A stretch of DNA of 17,678 nt. Origin: Candidatus Peregrinibacteria bacterium (GTDB lineage: Bacteria; Patescibacteriota; Gracilibacteria; Peribacterales; Peribacteraceae). Each line of letters starts with the position of its first letter. Position 1 is the first letter of the stretch. The notes below the pieces were generated by a model, which did no database searches, had not been told where the DNA came from, and was given only the letters and a program-made list of their open reading frames with translations. This document shows positions 1-6,579 of this stretch, one piece after another. The stretch is from NCBI GenBank assembly GCA_018662075.1, contig JABJGX010000061.1:1-17678 (forward strand). The letters run 5' to 3'. The position numbers and the translations under genes were made by a program.

Positions 1-7
1 CATTCGC

Positions 8-36
8 TTGCATCAAAGCCTGAATATCCGTAGGAT
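8..36 (+). promoter_or_regulatory. Possible promoter of tRNA-Gly(GCC)
   Basis: TTGCAT at 8-13 (3/6 match to the -35 consensus), a 17-nt spacer and TAGGAT at 31-36 (4/6) stand nine bases before the tRNA. The spacing is right but both hexamers are weak, and the window edge hides anything upstream. Confidence 0.25.
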
Positions 37-45
37 TTCGGCAAT

Positions 46-122
46 GCGGATGTAGCTCAGTTGGCTAGAGCGTCGCCTTGCCATGGCGAAGGTCGCGAGT
101 TCGAATCTCGTCATCCGCTCCA
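46..122 (+). tRNA. tRNA-Gly (anticodon GCC)
   Basis: A full cloverleaf can be drawn. The acceptor arms GCGGATG and CATCCGC pair over 7 bp. The anticodon stem TCGCC/GGCGA encloses the loop TTGCCAT, giving anticodon GCC. The T-arm is GCGAG-TTCGAAT-CTCGT with one G-U pair. The discriminator base is U73, usual for tRNA-Gly, and CCA is encoded in the DNA. The 3' end lies one base from the stop codon of the convergent tatD gene, so the tRNA itself separates the two transcripts. Confidence 0.97.
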
Positions 123-123
123 T

Positions 124-882
124 TTATAACCCATAAAACGCTACAGCATTCTTTGTCGTGGCTATATCAACTTCTTCAAGTGAAATATTTTTCACCTCAG
201 CAATACACTCTGCAACTTCGATGACGTGTGCAGGCTCGTTCCTCTTTCCCCTCTTCGAGTTTGGCGCCAAGTACGGGGCGTCTGTTTCAATCATCATCTG
301 ATCCAGTGGGCACCTTGCTATCGTATTTCTGATGTCATCTGATTTTGGATACGTTGCAATACCCGTAAAGCTAAACAGATACCCCATTTCAATAAGCTCT
401 TTGCAATCCTCCCACTTCTCTGTGTTACAATGTAACACAAGACTCTTTGGACGAAGTTCTCTGATAATCGGCATCATGTCTTCGATCGATTCTCTATTAT
501 GGACGACAATCGGTAGTCCAAGTTCTTTCGCAATTTCAATCTGCTCTCGAAATACTCTCAGCTGATCTTCTTTAGGGCTATTCATATAATGATAATCCAA
601 TCCAATCTCCCCGATTGCTACTACTTTTTTTGATGACGCTACGAGTGTACGCATAAGAGGTGCGGACTGATCATCCCAGTCTTTTGCATTATGTGGATGC
701 ACTCCTACTGTACAAAAAACTTGATCATACTTTTCAGCTATTGCTAAACACAAATCCCCTTCATCTAGTGAGTCTGCAATTGTAACCATGCGGTCTATGC
801 CGACAGCATTTGCACGTGCAATAACCTCTTCGAGGTCAGAAGAAAACTGTGGATCTGCCAAATGACAATGTGAATCAATCAT
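124..882 (-). CDS. tatD: TatD-family metal-dependent hydrolase/DNase
   Basis: This 252-residue protein has the usual length and whole signature of the TatD family (amidohydrolase-type TIM barrel, deoxyribonuclease/exonuclease activity with a two-metal centre). Expected metal ligands are present: His5 and His7 in the N-terminal HCH, Glu92 in GEIGLDYH, His128 in VVHNRES, His151 and Asp201 in ETDAPYLAP. Family members act in the cytoplasm in DNA repair or degradation, but the substrate here cannot be told. The ATG at 882 is supported by a TATGAT -10 box eight bases upstream (minus strand, 891-896), with no good -35 and no Shine-Dalgarno sequence. That predicts a leaderless or nearly leaderless message. 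The gene is divergent from the iron permease and convergent with tRNA-Gly. Confidence 0.95.
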   Translation of the reverse strand: MIDSHCHLADPQFSSDLEEVIARANAVGIDRMVTIADSLDEGDLCLAIAEKYDQVFCTVGVHPHNAKDWDDQSAPLMRTLVASSKKVVAIGEIGLDYHYMNSPKEDQLRVFREQIEIAKELGLPIVVHNRESIEDMMPIIRELRPKSLVLHCNTEKWEDCKELIEMGYLFSFTGIATYPKSDDIRNTIARCPLDQMMIETDAPYLAPNSKRGKRNEPAHVIEVAECIAEVKNISLEEVDIATTKNAVAFYGL

Positions 883-962
883 CTTGTTGCATCATACATG
901 TTTGTTGGTAGACTACGGTAGTTCGTCGTCCGCAATTTGCGTTTCTTGTGACGAAATTATAT

Positions 963-1760
963 ATGACCGCACTTCTCATTACTCTTCGGGAAACCTTAGA
1001 AGCATCTCTGATTGTTGGAATCATGCTCGCGTTTTTGCATCGCACCCAAAACAGAGACCGAAACCCTATCATTTGGGCAGGGGTCGCTGCTGGAATCCTT
1101 ACCTCTGTCGTTGTTGCGTTCTTTATTATGCAATTCTCTGGCAGCTTCACTGGAAGAGCGGAAAAGATCTACGAAGGCATCACGATGCTCGTCGCAGGCG
1201 GTCTTATTACATGGATGGTGGTGTGGCTTGCTATGCAACGAAAGTCTATGAAGCAAGCTTTAGAACACAAGATTGCGATTCACCTAGAAACTGGAGCCCT
1301 CATTAGCCTATTCCTCCTAGTCTATACATCTATCCTTCGCGAAGGAATCGAAACCGTTATCTTCTTGCAAGCTGCGGTAATGCAGTCTGAAAATGCCGTA
1401 TCGCACGTTGGCGCAATTACCGGAATGATCCTAGCCGTCAGTGCTGCGTGGCTTCTTATGAGGGGAATGCTTCGGTGGTTCTCTCTTTCCAGATTCTTCA
1501 CTTTTACAGGAATCCTACTCATGTTCTTCGCCGCAGGCCTTATCGCCCATGGCATACACGAGCTGCAAGAGGCAGGAATAATTCCAATACTGATAGAGCA
1601 TGTCTGGGACATTAATGCCGTTATCGATGAAAAAGCAGCATTTGGCAGCCTCCTCAAGGGTGTATTTGGATATAACGGAAATCCTAGTTTAATAGAAGCT
1701 ATGGGCTACATAGTCTATTTATCGTGTGTTTCAATGCTCTGGAGAAGGAAAAATGCATAG
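963..1760 (+). CDS. FTR1-family high-affinity iron permease
   Basis: The 265-residue integral membrane protein has about seven hydrophobic segments and both REXXE iron-binding motifs of the FTR1/EfeU family: RETLE at residues 9-13 and REGIE at 126-130. The family's HGIHELQEAG-like segment is at 196-205. The family moves iron across the inner membrane, usually Fe(III) formed by a partner oxidase. No partner (EfeO, EfeB or multicopper oxidase) is visible nearby. I chose the ATG at 963 because it puts RETLE nine residues from the N-terminus, as in EfeU. A GTG at 948 would add five residues and cannot be excluded. No Shine-Dalgarno sequence is seen. Other ions are possible, but the two motifs make iron the best call. 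Confidence 0.92.
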   Translation: MTALLITLRETLEASLIVGIMLAFLHRTQNRDRNPIIWAGVAAGILTSVVVAFFIMQFSGSFTGRAEKIYEGITMLVAGGLITWMVVWLAMQRKSMKQALEHKIAIHLETGALISLFLLVYTSILREGIETVIFLQAAVMQSENAVSHVGAITGMILAVSAAWLLMRGMLRWFSLSRFFTFTGILLMFFAAGLIAHGIHELQEAGIIPILIEHVWDINAVIDEKAAFGSLLKGVFGYNGNPSLIEAMGYIVYLSCVSMLWRRKNA

Positions 1761-1821
1761 AAATGCAGTATAAGGCAGTAGTAATACAGAAAAGAATCCA
1801 TTATAGTTTGCCGTGTATTCT

Positions 1822-1896
1822 GGGTCGGTAGCTCAGTGGTAGAGCAGTAGGCTTTTAACCTATTGGCCGTGGGTTCAAATCCCACCCGACCCACCA
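1822..1896 (+). tRNA. tRNA-Lys (anticodon UUU)
   Basis: The acceptor arms GGGTCGG and CCGACCC pair perfectly. The D-arm is GCTC/GAGC, the anticodon stem GTAGG/CCTAT encloses loop CTTTTAA (anticodon TTT), and the T-arm is GTGGG-TTCAAAT-CCCAC. CCA is encoded. A TATAGT -10 candidate at 1802-1807 lies 14 nt upstream but has no clear -35. The glycosyltransferase start codon is only 14 nt past the CCA, so the two are probably on one primary transcript. Confidence 0.97.
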
Positions 1897-1910
1897 TTCT
1901 AAAAATTTCT

Positions 1911-3032
1911 ATGAAGATAGCACTTGTCCACGAACTGCTCACAATGCGCGGCGGTGCCGAGAGGGTGTTTAAGGTGCTTGCAGACATGTACCCCGAAGCA
2001 CCTATCTACACGCTACTCTATGACGAGAAGAAAATGGGAGACTGGTTTCCAAAAGAAAGAGTACGAGTAGCAAAGCCCCCTACCCCCTACTCCCTACTCC
2101 CAACCCCCTATCGCTATAACCACCACCTCTACCTAAAACATTTTCCACGCATGGTCGAGAGCTGGGACTTTTCCGAGTTTGATACGGTCATCTCTTCAAG
2201 CTCTGCATTTGCACATGGCATCATCACCAACGGAAACCCAAAGCACATTAGTTTTATAAACGCACCTGCCAGGTACCTCTGGGACAGAACACATGACGTT
2301 ATTGAACAAGGATCCCGCGGCATACTTGGTCCAATCAAAAAGCACTACTTACACAGCACATTCCATAAACTTCGTGTGTGGGACGCAGAAGTTGCCGCTA
2401 GGCCAGACATACTTCTTGCTGCATCGAAAGAAGTGCAAAAGAGAATAGAATTATACTGGCGAAGGAAAAGCCAGGTGGTATATCCACCAATAAATGACTT
2501 CTGGCTAAACAGAGACCCAACCCCCAACCCCCAACCCCCTAACCCTAACCCCTACTTCCTCGTTGTCTCCTCTCTTGTTCGGTACAAGCGGATCGAACTA
2601 GCCATAGAAGCCTGTAATAACCTTGGAATACACTTAAAAATCGTTGGAGAAGGCCCGGACAGAAAGCGGCTCGAAAAGTTAGCCGGCAACACTATAGAAT
2701 TTTATGGATACAGAAGTAATGACGAACTCGGCGACCTCTACGCAGATGCAACTGCAGTTATCTTCCCAGGCGAAGAAGACTTCGGCCTCGTCCCACTAGA
2801 ATCAATGGCATGTGGAACCCCTGTGATTGCACACCGAATTGGTGGCGCACTAGAGACGATTGTCGAAGGAAAGACTGGAGAGTTTTTTGATGATGCAACT
2901 GCAACTTCTCTGCAAGAAATACTTCAAAACTTTGATCAAAAAAATTATACAAAAGAAGCCTGCCAACAGAGGGCTGCCGAGTTTTCTGAGGAGAAATTTA
3001 CCACCGCAATCTCTGCGGTCGTAAACGCTTAA
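1911..3032 (+). CDS. GT4-family glycosyltransferase
   Basis: The 373-residue protein has the GT-B architecture of family GT4. The N-terminal acceptor half holds the RGGAERV loop at residues 13-19. The C-terminal donor half holds VVSSLVRYKRIELAIEA (218-234), VGEGPD (245-250) and the E-x7-E segment PGEEDFGLVPLESMACGTP (286-304), with the pair at Glu289 and Glu297. Such enzymes transfer a sugar from an activated nucleotide donor in surface glycan synthesis, but sugar and acceptor are unknown. The ATG at 1911 is chosen because an upstream ATG at 1863 lies inside tRNA-Lys. Two C-rich repeat tracts are translated in frame as proline-rich loops at residues 56-67 and 202-215, where relatives usually have ordinary sequence. 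No Shine-Dalgarno sequence is present. The gene is probably transcribed from the tRNA-Lys promoter. Confidence 0.93.
   Translation: MKIALVHELLTMRGGAERVFKVLADMYPEAPIYTLLYDEKKMGDWFPKERVRVAKPPTPYSLLPTPYRYNHHLYLKHFPRMVESWDFSEFDTVISSSSAFAHGIITNGNPKHISFINAPARYLWDRTHDVIEQGSRGILGPIKKHYLHSTFHKLRVWDAEVAARPDILLAASKEVQKRIELYWRRKSQVVYPPINDFWLNRDPTPNPQPPNPNPYFLVVSSLVRYKRIELAIEACNNLGIHLKIVGEGPDRKRLEKLAGNTIEFYGYRSNDELGDLYADATAVIFPGEEDFGLVPLESMACGTPVIAHRIGGALETIVEGKTGEFFDDATATSLQEILQNFDQKNYTKEACQQRAAEFSEEKFTTAISAVVNA
2076..2110 (+). repeat. C-rich heptamer tandem repeat (5 units) inside the glycosyltransferase
   Basis: The tract divides exactly into five 7-base units: CCCCCTA, CCCCCTA, CTCCCTA, CTCCCAA and CCCCCTA. 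It encodes the PPTPYSLLPTPY segment. The minus strand carries five G-runs of three to five with loops of two to four bases, a canonical G-quadruplex motif. The unit length is not a multiple of three, so gain or loss of one unit would shift the reading frame. Confidence 0.85.
2516..2554 (+). repeat. Second C-rich repeat tract, heptamers decaying to telomere-like CCCTAA
   Basis: The units run CCCAA, CCCCCAA, CCCCCAA, CCCCCTAA, CCCTAA and CCCCTA. They encode the DPTPNPQPPNPNPY loop of the same glycosyltransferase. The minus strand again contains a run of G-tracts fitting a G-quadruplex motif. Units of 5 to 8 bases suggest slippage or decay of an original heptamer array. Confidence 0.8.
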
Positions 3033-3054
3033 TACCTACGAAGCTTTTGCGACC
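3017..3054. other. Inverted repeat spanning the convergent glycosyltransferase/EamA stops
   Basis: GGTCGTAAACGC at 3017-3028 can pair with GCTTTTGCGACC at 3043-3054: eleven of twelve positions pair, counting one G-U, around a 14-nt loop that contains both stop codons. There is no T-tract on either strand, so it is not a classical intrinsic terminator. It could form in both transcripts. Confidence 0.5.
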
Positions 3055-3479
3055 ATCGCCCCACCTGCAACCATAAAGAGTGCGCCAATCAAAAGAAGTG
3101 GAACGTTCACTGCTTTCCATTCTGCAAAGATAGCGAACGCAAGAACCACAGAGACGAGTACTGCTCCACTATGAAATGGAACAATAGAAGAAACAGACGC
3201 TTTGTGAGCTACAAGAACATACGTAAACATAGAAATTCCAACTGCCCAGATAAGACCAGCTCCTGCTGCATACAATCCAGAAGTGACATTAAAAGATCTC
3301 TCAGCAATAACAAATAGTGCAACAATTCCATAAAGAATAACACCCACGCCAACACTAAATAAATAACTCGCGATATCTATCCCCTTGTCCATACTTGCCT
3401 TGGCAAGAACACCAGTAAGTCCAAAACAAAATGCAGGGATAATCCCACCGAGAAGAATAGCGAGATGTTGAGAATTCAT
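3036..3479 (-). CDS. Small EamA/DMT-like membrane protein
   Basis: The 147-residue protein is almost entirely hydrophobic, with about five predicted membrane helices (roughly residues 7-27, 37-60, 68-91, 97-119 and 125-146). It resembles one repeat of an EamA-type drug/metabolite transporter, including the final GALFMVAGGAMVAKA helix typical of the end of such a repeat. Full DMT exporters carry two repeats (ten helices), so this half-size form would have to act as a dimer. The substrate cannot be inferred. It begins 24 nt after the ruvB stop on the same strand and is probably co-transcribed with ruvB. The stop lies three bases from the end of the convergent glycosyltransferase. No Shine-Dalgarno sequence is seen. 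Confidence 0.75.
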   Translation of the reverse strand: MNSQHLAILLGGIIPAFCFGLTGVLAKASMDKGIDIASYLFSVGVGVILYGIVALFVIAERSFNVTSGLYAAGAGLIWAVGISMFTYVLVAHKASVSSIVPFHSGAVLVSVVLAFAIFAEWKAVNVPLLLIGALFMVAGGAMVAKAS

Positions 3480-3503
3480 AGTTCTTAAGAGAAAAAAGTA
3501 CGT

Positions 3504-4511
3504 TTAAGAGAGAAGTTCATAAGCAAGTTTAGTGACCATGCGTCCTTTCGGAGTACGGTGAAGGTATCCGCACTGCATAAGGTACGGTTCATAGACATCT
3601 TCAAGTGTATCGATCTCCTCTGCAGTCGCAGCCGCCAATGTGGAAACGCCCACTGGTCCACCACCAAACTTTTCAATAACTGTTCTAAGTATCATGCGGT
3701 CTGTGTCATCAAGTCCTTTGTTGTCTATCCCAAGCTTCTTAAGCGTAGAGAGCACACGGTCCTTCGACACCACAGTTTCATCTTGTACCTGTGCGAAGTC
3801 TCGAACGCTACGTACAAGCCTATTAGCTATTCGCGGTGTTGCACGACAAGACAAGGCAACACTCCGTGCAGCTCCTGCATCCATCGTCACATCGAGAATT
3901 CCTGCAGTACGCTCAACGATTTGTTCCATTTCTATATCATTGTAAAACTGCAACTTAAAGTGATGACTAAAACGATCACGCAGTGGAGCACTGACAGAAC
4001 CAATCTTTGTCGTAGCACCAACTAGGGTAAATGGCTTGAGGTCGAGCCGCATACTGCGAGCAGTTGGACCTTTACCGATGACAAGATCCAATGCAAAGTC
4101 TTCCATCGCGCTATACAGCACCTCTTCTATAGCTGGTCGCATACGATGAATCTCATCGATAAAGAGCACGTCCCCTTCTTCCAAGTTTGTAAGAAGAGAC
4201 GCAAGGTCACCAGGCTTTTCGATAGCAGGACCAGATGTTGTTCGCATCTGTGATCCCATTTCTTTTGCAATGATGTGTGCAAGTGTTGTCTTTCCAAGCC
4301 CCGGAGGTCCATGCAAAATGGTATGCCCTAAAGACTCTGTTCGCTTTTTTGCAGCAGCAATGTACACGATCAAATGTTCTTTAATGGAACTCTGACCTAC
4401 GTATTCCGCAAGATGTTTTGGTCGCAGTGTTTGCTCGAAGACTTCAGTCTCTTTCACTGTCTTTGCCTGCTGAACACTTGGTTCTTTTCGCTGTTGTCTT
4501 TTGATAGCCAT
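3504..4511 (-). CDS. ruvB: Holliday junction branch migration helicase RuvB
   Basis: RuvB is the hexameric AAA+ motor that, with RuvA, drives branch migration of Holliday junctions in recombination and repair. The 335-residue protein has the normal length and all key motifs: Walker A GPPGLGKT (68-75), Walker B VLFIDE (115-120) followed by IHR, sensor-1 LVGATT (163-168), the PLRDRF arginine-finger segment (176-181), sensor-2 ATPRIAN (224-230) and a C-terminal winged helix ending near KGRMVT (322-327). ruvA and ruvC are not in the window. The ATG at 4511 lies 11 nt downstream of a TATGAT box. An EamA-like gene follows 24 nt after the stop. The gene is divergent from a secreted-protein gene, with both -10 boxes in an 81-nt gap. 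Confidence 0.98.
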   Translation of the reverse strand: MAIKRQQRKEPSVQQAKTVKETEVFEQTLRPKHLAEYVGQSSIKEHLIVYIAAAKKRTESLGHTILHGPPGLGKTTLAHIIAKEMGSQMRTTSGPAIEKPGDLASLLTNLEEGDVLFIDEIHRMRPAIEEVLYSAMEDFALDLVIGKGPTARSMRLDLKPFTLVGATTKIGSVSAPLRDRFSHHFKLQFYNDIEMEQIVERTAGILDVTMDAGAARSVALSCRATPRIANRLVRSVRDFAQVQDETVVSKDRVLSTLKKLGIDNKGLDDTDRMILRTVIEKFGGGPVGVSTLAAATAEEIDTLEDVYEPYLMQCGYLHRTPKGRMVTKLAYELLS

Positions 4512-4522
4512 AGAGGAAGACT

Positions 4523-4528
4523 ATCATA
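4523..4528 (-). promoter_or_regulatory. Candidate ruvB -10 box
   Basis: On the minus strand this reads TATGAT (5/6 consensus), 11 nt before the ruvB ATG. The best -35 at 17 nt spacing is poor (3/6). If used, the 5' leader would be about four to five bases. Confidence 0.4.
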
Positions 4529-4553
4529 CCCTATAGTTTGGCTACCGAAAACT

Positions 4554-4582
4554 TTTAGAGATCTGTACAATGAAAATATAAT
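4554..4582 (+). promoter_or_regulatory. Promoter of the secreted-protein gene
   Basis: TTTAGA at 4554-4559 (4/6), an exact 17-nt spacer and a perfect TATAAT at 4577-4582. Transcription would start near 4589, three or four bases before the ATG at 4593. The earlier in-frame ATG at 4581 overlaps the -10 box itself, which argues for the 4593 start. Confidence 0.6.
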
Positions 4583-4592
4583 GGCATCGAAA

Positions 4593-5189
4593 ATGAAACT
4601 TACCACAGGGCTCTTAACATTCATGATACTCCTAGGGGTTGCAGATGCAGCCCTACTTGAAGGAATACCTGTGCAAGAAAAAAATGAGATAGCAATAGAT
4701 GAATCAATAGCCAATCCAACTCCAACTCCCGCACTTCCAAACCCAACTGGAGGCGTGCGACGAGACCAGGGTCCAAATATTGCAGAAGTTTTAAAAAGGC
4801 GTCAGTTCACAATGAAAGAAACAAACGAGAAAATCATTCTCCAAAAAATTATTCCTACAGAAGAGGCAACACTTACGTCATATGTTCTTCTAAAAGATGG
4901 AGACCGTGCCGGAATGATTGCATGGACAAACTCATCGAAGGTAAAACAATACTATCTTGTTCTAAAGGAAGCGTTGCACAGTGCCTTTACAGCAGATGTC
5001 CAAGATTTACTGGATGAAACCCAAAGAAGAGAGGGCAGGCCTACACGAAATCTTCTCACATTCTTCGACCCAGGGCTCTTATCAGAGCGTGTTGTCTTTG
5101 TTCGTGTTCGAGAGCAGTTATATGAATTTCATATCCCAGAGGGCTCTTCAGACATAATATTCGACCTCATAGAGGAATTAACCAAATAA
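4593..5189 (+). CDS. Secreted or membrane-anchored protein of unknown function
   Basis: I do not recognise this 198-residue protein. It starts with a short basic residue pair and a hydrophobic stretch (roughly residues 5-19, GLLTFMILLGVADAALL), a likely Sec signal peptide with possible cleavage near ADA|A. Next comes a low-complexity Pro/Thr/Asn linker (NPTPTPALPNPTGG, about 41-54), then a mixed soluble domain to the end. The domain has no cysteines and no motif I can name. The linker suggests a domain held away from the membrane surface. The start at 4593 is favoured by the upstream promoter; 4581 would add four residues. No Shine-Dalgarno sequence is present. It is divergent from ruvB, and no clear terminator separates it from rplK. 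Confidence 0.7.
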   Translation: MKLTTGLLTFMILLGVADAALLEGIPVQEKNEIAIDESIANPTPTPALPNPTGGVRRDQGPNIAEVLKRRQFTMKETNEKIILQKIIPTEEATLTSYVLLKDGDRAGMIAWTNSSKVKQYYLVLKEALHSAFTADVQDLLDETQRREGRPTRNLLTFFDPGLLSERVVFVRVREQLYEFHIPEGSSDIIFDLIEELTK

Positions 5190-5205
5190 ATATCCATAAA
5201 TAGGC

Positions 5206-5223
5206 ATTTCTCCTGATTATTCA
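5206..5223. repeat. Left arm of an 18-bp perfect inverted repeat flanking rplK
   Basis: ATTTCTCCTGATTATTCA is the exact reverse complement of 5676-5693. The arm ends one base before the -35 hexamer of the rplK promoter. Confidence 0.85.
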
Positions 5224-5224
5224 T

Positions 5225-5253
5225 TTGACTGACCTAAAACCATTACGTAGAGT
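5225..5253 (+). promoter_or_regulatory. rplK promoter
   Basis: TTGACT at 5225-5230 (5/6), an exact 17-nt spacer and TAGAGT at 5248-5253 (4/6) stand nine bases before the rplK ATG. This predicts a leader of only two or three bases. Confidence 0.6.
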
Positions 5254-5262
5254 ATCGCAGCT

Positions 5263-5682
5263 ATGGCTCTATTGAAAAAAACTATCAAAGTGCAAGCTCG
5301 CGGAGGACAAGCAAATCCTGCGCCACCACTCGGACCTGCCCTCGGACAGGCTGGAGTAGAGATTAATGCATTCTGTACACAGTTCAACGAACGAACAAAA
5401 GACCAGCAGGGTCAGCTGATTCCTGTTGTTATCCGTGTATTTGATGACCGTAGCTTCGAGTTCGACCTCAAACAGCCACCTGCAGCTTCAATGATTATTG
5501 AAAAGGCAAAGCTGAAGAAAGGAAGTGGTGAACCAAACAAGGACAAAGTTGGAAAGCTCACACAGGCTCAGCTTCGTGAAATCGCAGAAGCAAAGATGCC
5601 AGACCTTAATGCGATAAGCGTTGAAGGTGCTATGCAGATCATTGCAGGTACTGCACGTAGCATGGGTGTAACCATTGAATAA
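5263..5682 (+). CDS. rplK: 50S ribosomal protein L11
   Basis: L11 forms the GTPase-associated stalk base with 23S rRNA and helps factor binding. The 139-residue protein matches the family length and carries the ANPAPPLGPALGQAGV N-terminal signature (residues 17-32) and the C-terminal rRNA-binding domain ending in IIAGTARSMGVTIE. In most bacteria rplK directly precedes rplA and follows secE-nusG. Here it stands alone, with its own promoter upstream, its own terminator at 5709-5730, and a membrane-protein gene between it and rplA. The ATG at 5263 has no Shine-Dalgarno sequence and lies nine bases from the -10 box. The TAA stop lies inside the right arm of the 18-bp inverted repeat that brackets the gene. 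Confidence 0.98.
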   Translation: MALLKKTIKVQARGGQANPAPPLGPALGQAGVEINAFCTQFNERTKDQQGQLIPVVIRVFDDRSFEFDLKQPPAASMIIEKAKLKKGSGEPNKDKVGKLTQAQLREIAEAKMPDLNAISVEGAMQIIAGTARSMGVTIE

Positions 5683-5693
5683 TCAGGAGAAAT
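5676..5693. repeat. Right arm of the 18-bp inverted repeat, overlapping the rplK stop
   Basis: TGAATAATCAGGAGAAAT is the exact reverse complement of 5206-5223. It includes the last rplK codons and its TAA. It contains GGAG, but no start codon follows at a useful distance. Confidence 0.85.
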
Positions 5694-5708
5694 CACTGAA
5701 AACAATAC

Positions 5709-5730
5709 AAGAGCCGAGTGCTCTTTTTTT
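5709..5730 (+). terminator. Intrinsic terminator after rplK
   Basis: AAGAGC and GCTCTT pair over 6 bp around a 5-nt loop (CGAGT), followed by an unbroken T-run to 5730. The stem is short but the T-tract is good. Confidence 0.8.
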
Positions 5731-5824
5731 CTTATACTCCTACTGCAGCACGAAAATGTATTTCGGCAATAGTATTCGGAGCTCAAGCTTTGTACTCTAT
5801 GTACACCTTTCCTCTAGATAACCT

Positions 5825-6478
5825 ATGGTTGAAAACCCTCTCACAACAATTTTTGGATTTATCGGATCCTTCTACGGACTCGTTGTCCCCCTCTGTACAC
5901 TATTCTTTCTTGCAATCTTATTCCTTGTAAGTATGAGTGTTCCTGGCGCTAAGCCTAAAGGAGTTGGCCAAGCGGTCTATACATACATCATGCACGGAAC
6001 CAGTGTCCTACTAATGACTATTGGCGCATTGCCAACTGTGTTCTCTGTCTTTGCAGGTGTCGCCTACACGGGCCGCACGTACATTGCATTGCTTCTTGTT
6101 TTTGCCTGCGGAGGACTCCTCTTCCTTATGCAAGACCAGGAAACACACAACCTCGATAGTGCTTCGAAGTCTGTGCCAGAAGCTCTCTATATGACAACAC
6201 TCAAAGTCATTGGAAACCTTCTCGCTGTTCTTTCGACTCTTTCGATCTTCCTGAGCATTGTTCTTGCATCATTCCAGCCAGGATGGTGGGTTACACCATT
6301 TGTCCTCTTACTCTACGGACTACTCCTTAGCTGGTGTACTCGTGGGTCTCATGACTGGGAACTCTTCAAGACTATGCAAATAACTGCTGCTCCTGCAAAA
6401 TCTGTCTCTTCTAAGCCAAAAGCAAAGAAGGCTCCTGCGAAAAAGAAGAAAGTAGCACCAAAACGAAAGAAGCGTTAA
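5825..6478 (+). CDS. Multi-pass membrane protein with lysine-rich tail, function unknown
   Basis: I do not recognise this 217-residue protein. About five membrane helices are visible (roughly 13-37, 58-80, 86-104, 124-149 and 155-172). A cytoplasm-type tail (about 188-217) follows, made mostly of Lys, Ala, Pro and Arg, with runs such as KKAPAKKKKVAPKRKKR. Such a tail could bind nucleic acid or acidic partners, but that is inference. The gene sits between the rplK terminator and its own strong terminator, so it appears to be a single transcription unit placed between two ribosomal protein genes. No Shine-Dalgarno sequence or convincing promoter was found. A small inverted repeat (TGTAC-TCTAT-GTACA) lies about 20 nt upstream of the ATG at 5825. 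Confidence 0.8.
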   Translation: MVENPLTTIFGFIGSFYGLVVPLCTLFFLAILFLVSMSVPGAKPKGVGQAVYTYIMHGTSVLLMTIGALPTVFSVFAGVAYTGRTYIALLLVFACGGLLFLMQDQETHNLDSASKSVPEALYMTTLKVIGNLLAVLSTLSIFLSIVLASFQPGWWVTPFVLLLYGLLLSWCTRGSHDWELFKTMQITAAPAKSVSSKPKAKKAPAKKKKVAPKRKKR

Positions 6479-6501
6479 AAGAGCCTCAAATCGAACTTTA
6501 A

Positions 6502-6532
6502 AAGCAATTGAGTCCTCTCAGTTGCTTTTTTT
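6502..6532 (+). terminator. Intrinsic terminator upstream of rplA
   Basis: AAGCAATTGAG pairs with CTCAGTTGCTT over 11 bp (one G-U) around loop TCCT, followed by a T-run. It separates the membrane-protein gene from rplA, so rplA needs its own promoter. Confidence 0.93.
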
Positions 6533-6542
6533 AGTGTATTTC

Positions 6543-6571
6543 TTGCGATTGGGCCAAGTACGCAGCATACT
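6543..6571 (+). promoter_or_regulatory. rplA promoter
   Basis: TTGCGA at 6543-6548 (4/6), an exact 17-nt spacer and CATACT at 6566-6571 (4/6). It lies between the preceding terminator and the rplA leader. The predicted start near 6578-6580 coincides with the 5' edge of the leader hairpin. Confidence 0.5.
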
Positions 6572-6579
6572 GGCGTTTT

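Noticed and set aside
884..1306. Open frame of 140 codons on the plus strand overlapping the FTR1 gene
   Set aside because: It is rich in Cys, Arg and His as expected of an out-of-frame shadow, and the FTR1 frame has both family motifs.
1802..1807. Full promoter for tRNA-Lys
   Set aside because: TATAGT is well placed, but no acceptable -35 hexamer was found at 16-18 nt, so it is noted only with the tRNA.
1863..1910. N-terminal extension of the glycosyltransferase from an ATG at 1863
   Set aside because: It would translate the 3' half of tRNA-Lys. The family N-terminus MKIALVHELL begins at 1911.
2535..2554. Telomere-like CCCTAA repeats as a chromosome end or origin element
   Set aside because: They are in frame inside a gene with coding sequence continuing on both sides, and grade from heptamers, so slippage is the simpler reading.
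2076..2554. CRISPR array
   Set aside because: Units are 5-8 bases without spacers; no repeat-spacer pattern is present anywhere in the window.
3558..4025. Open frame of 155 codons antisense to ruvB
   Set aside because: It lies wholly inside a fully conserved ruvB and has shadow-like composition.
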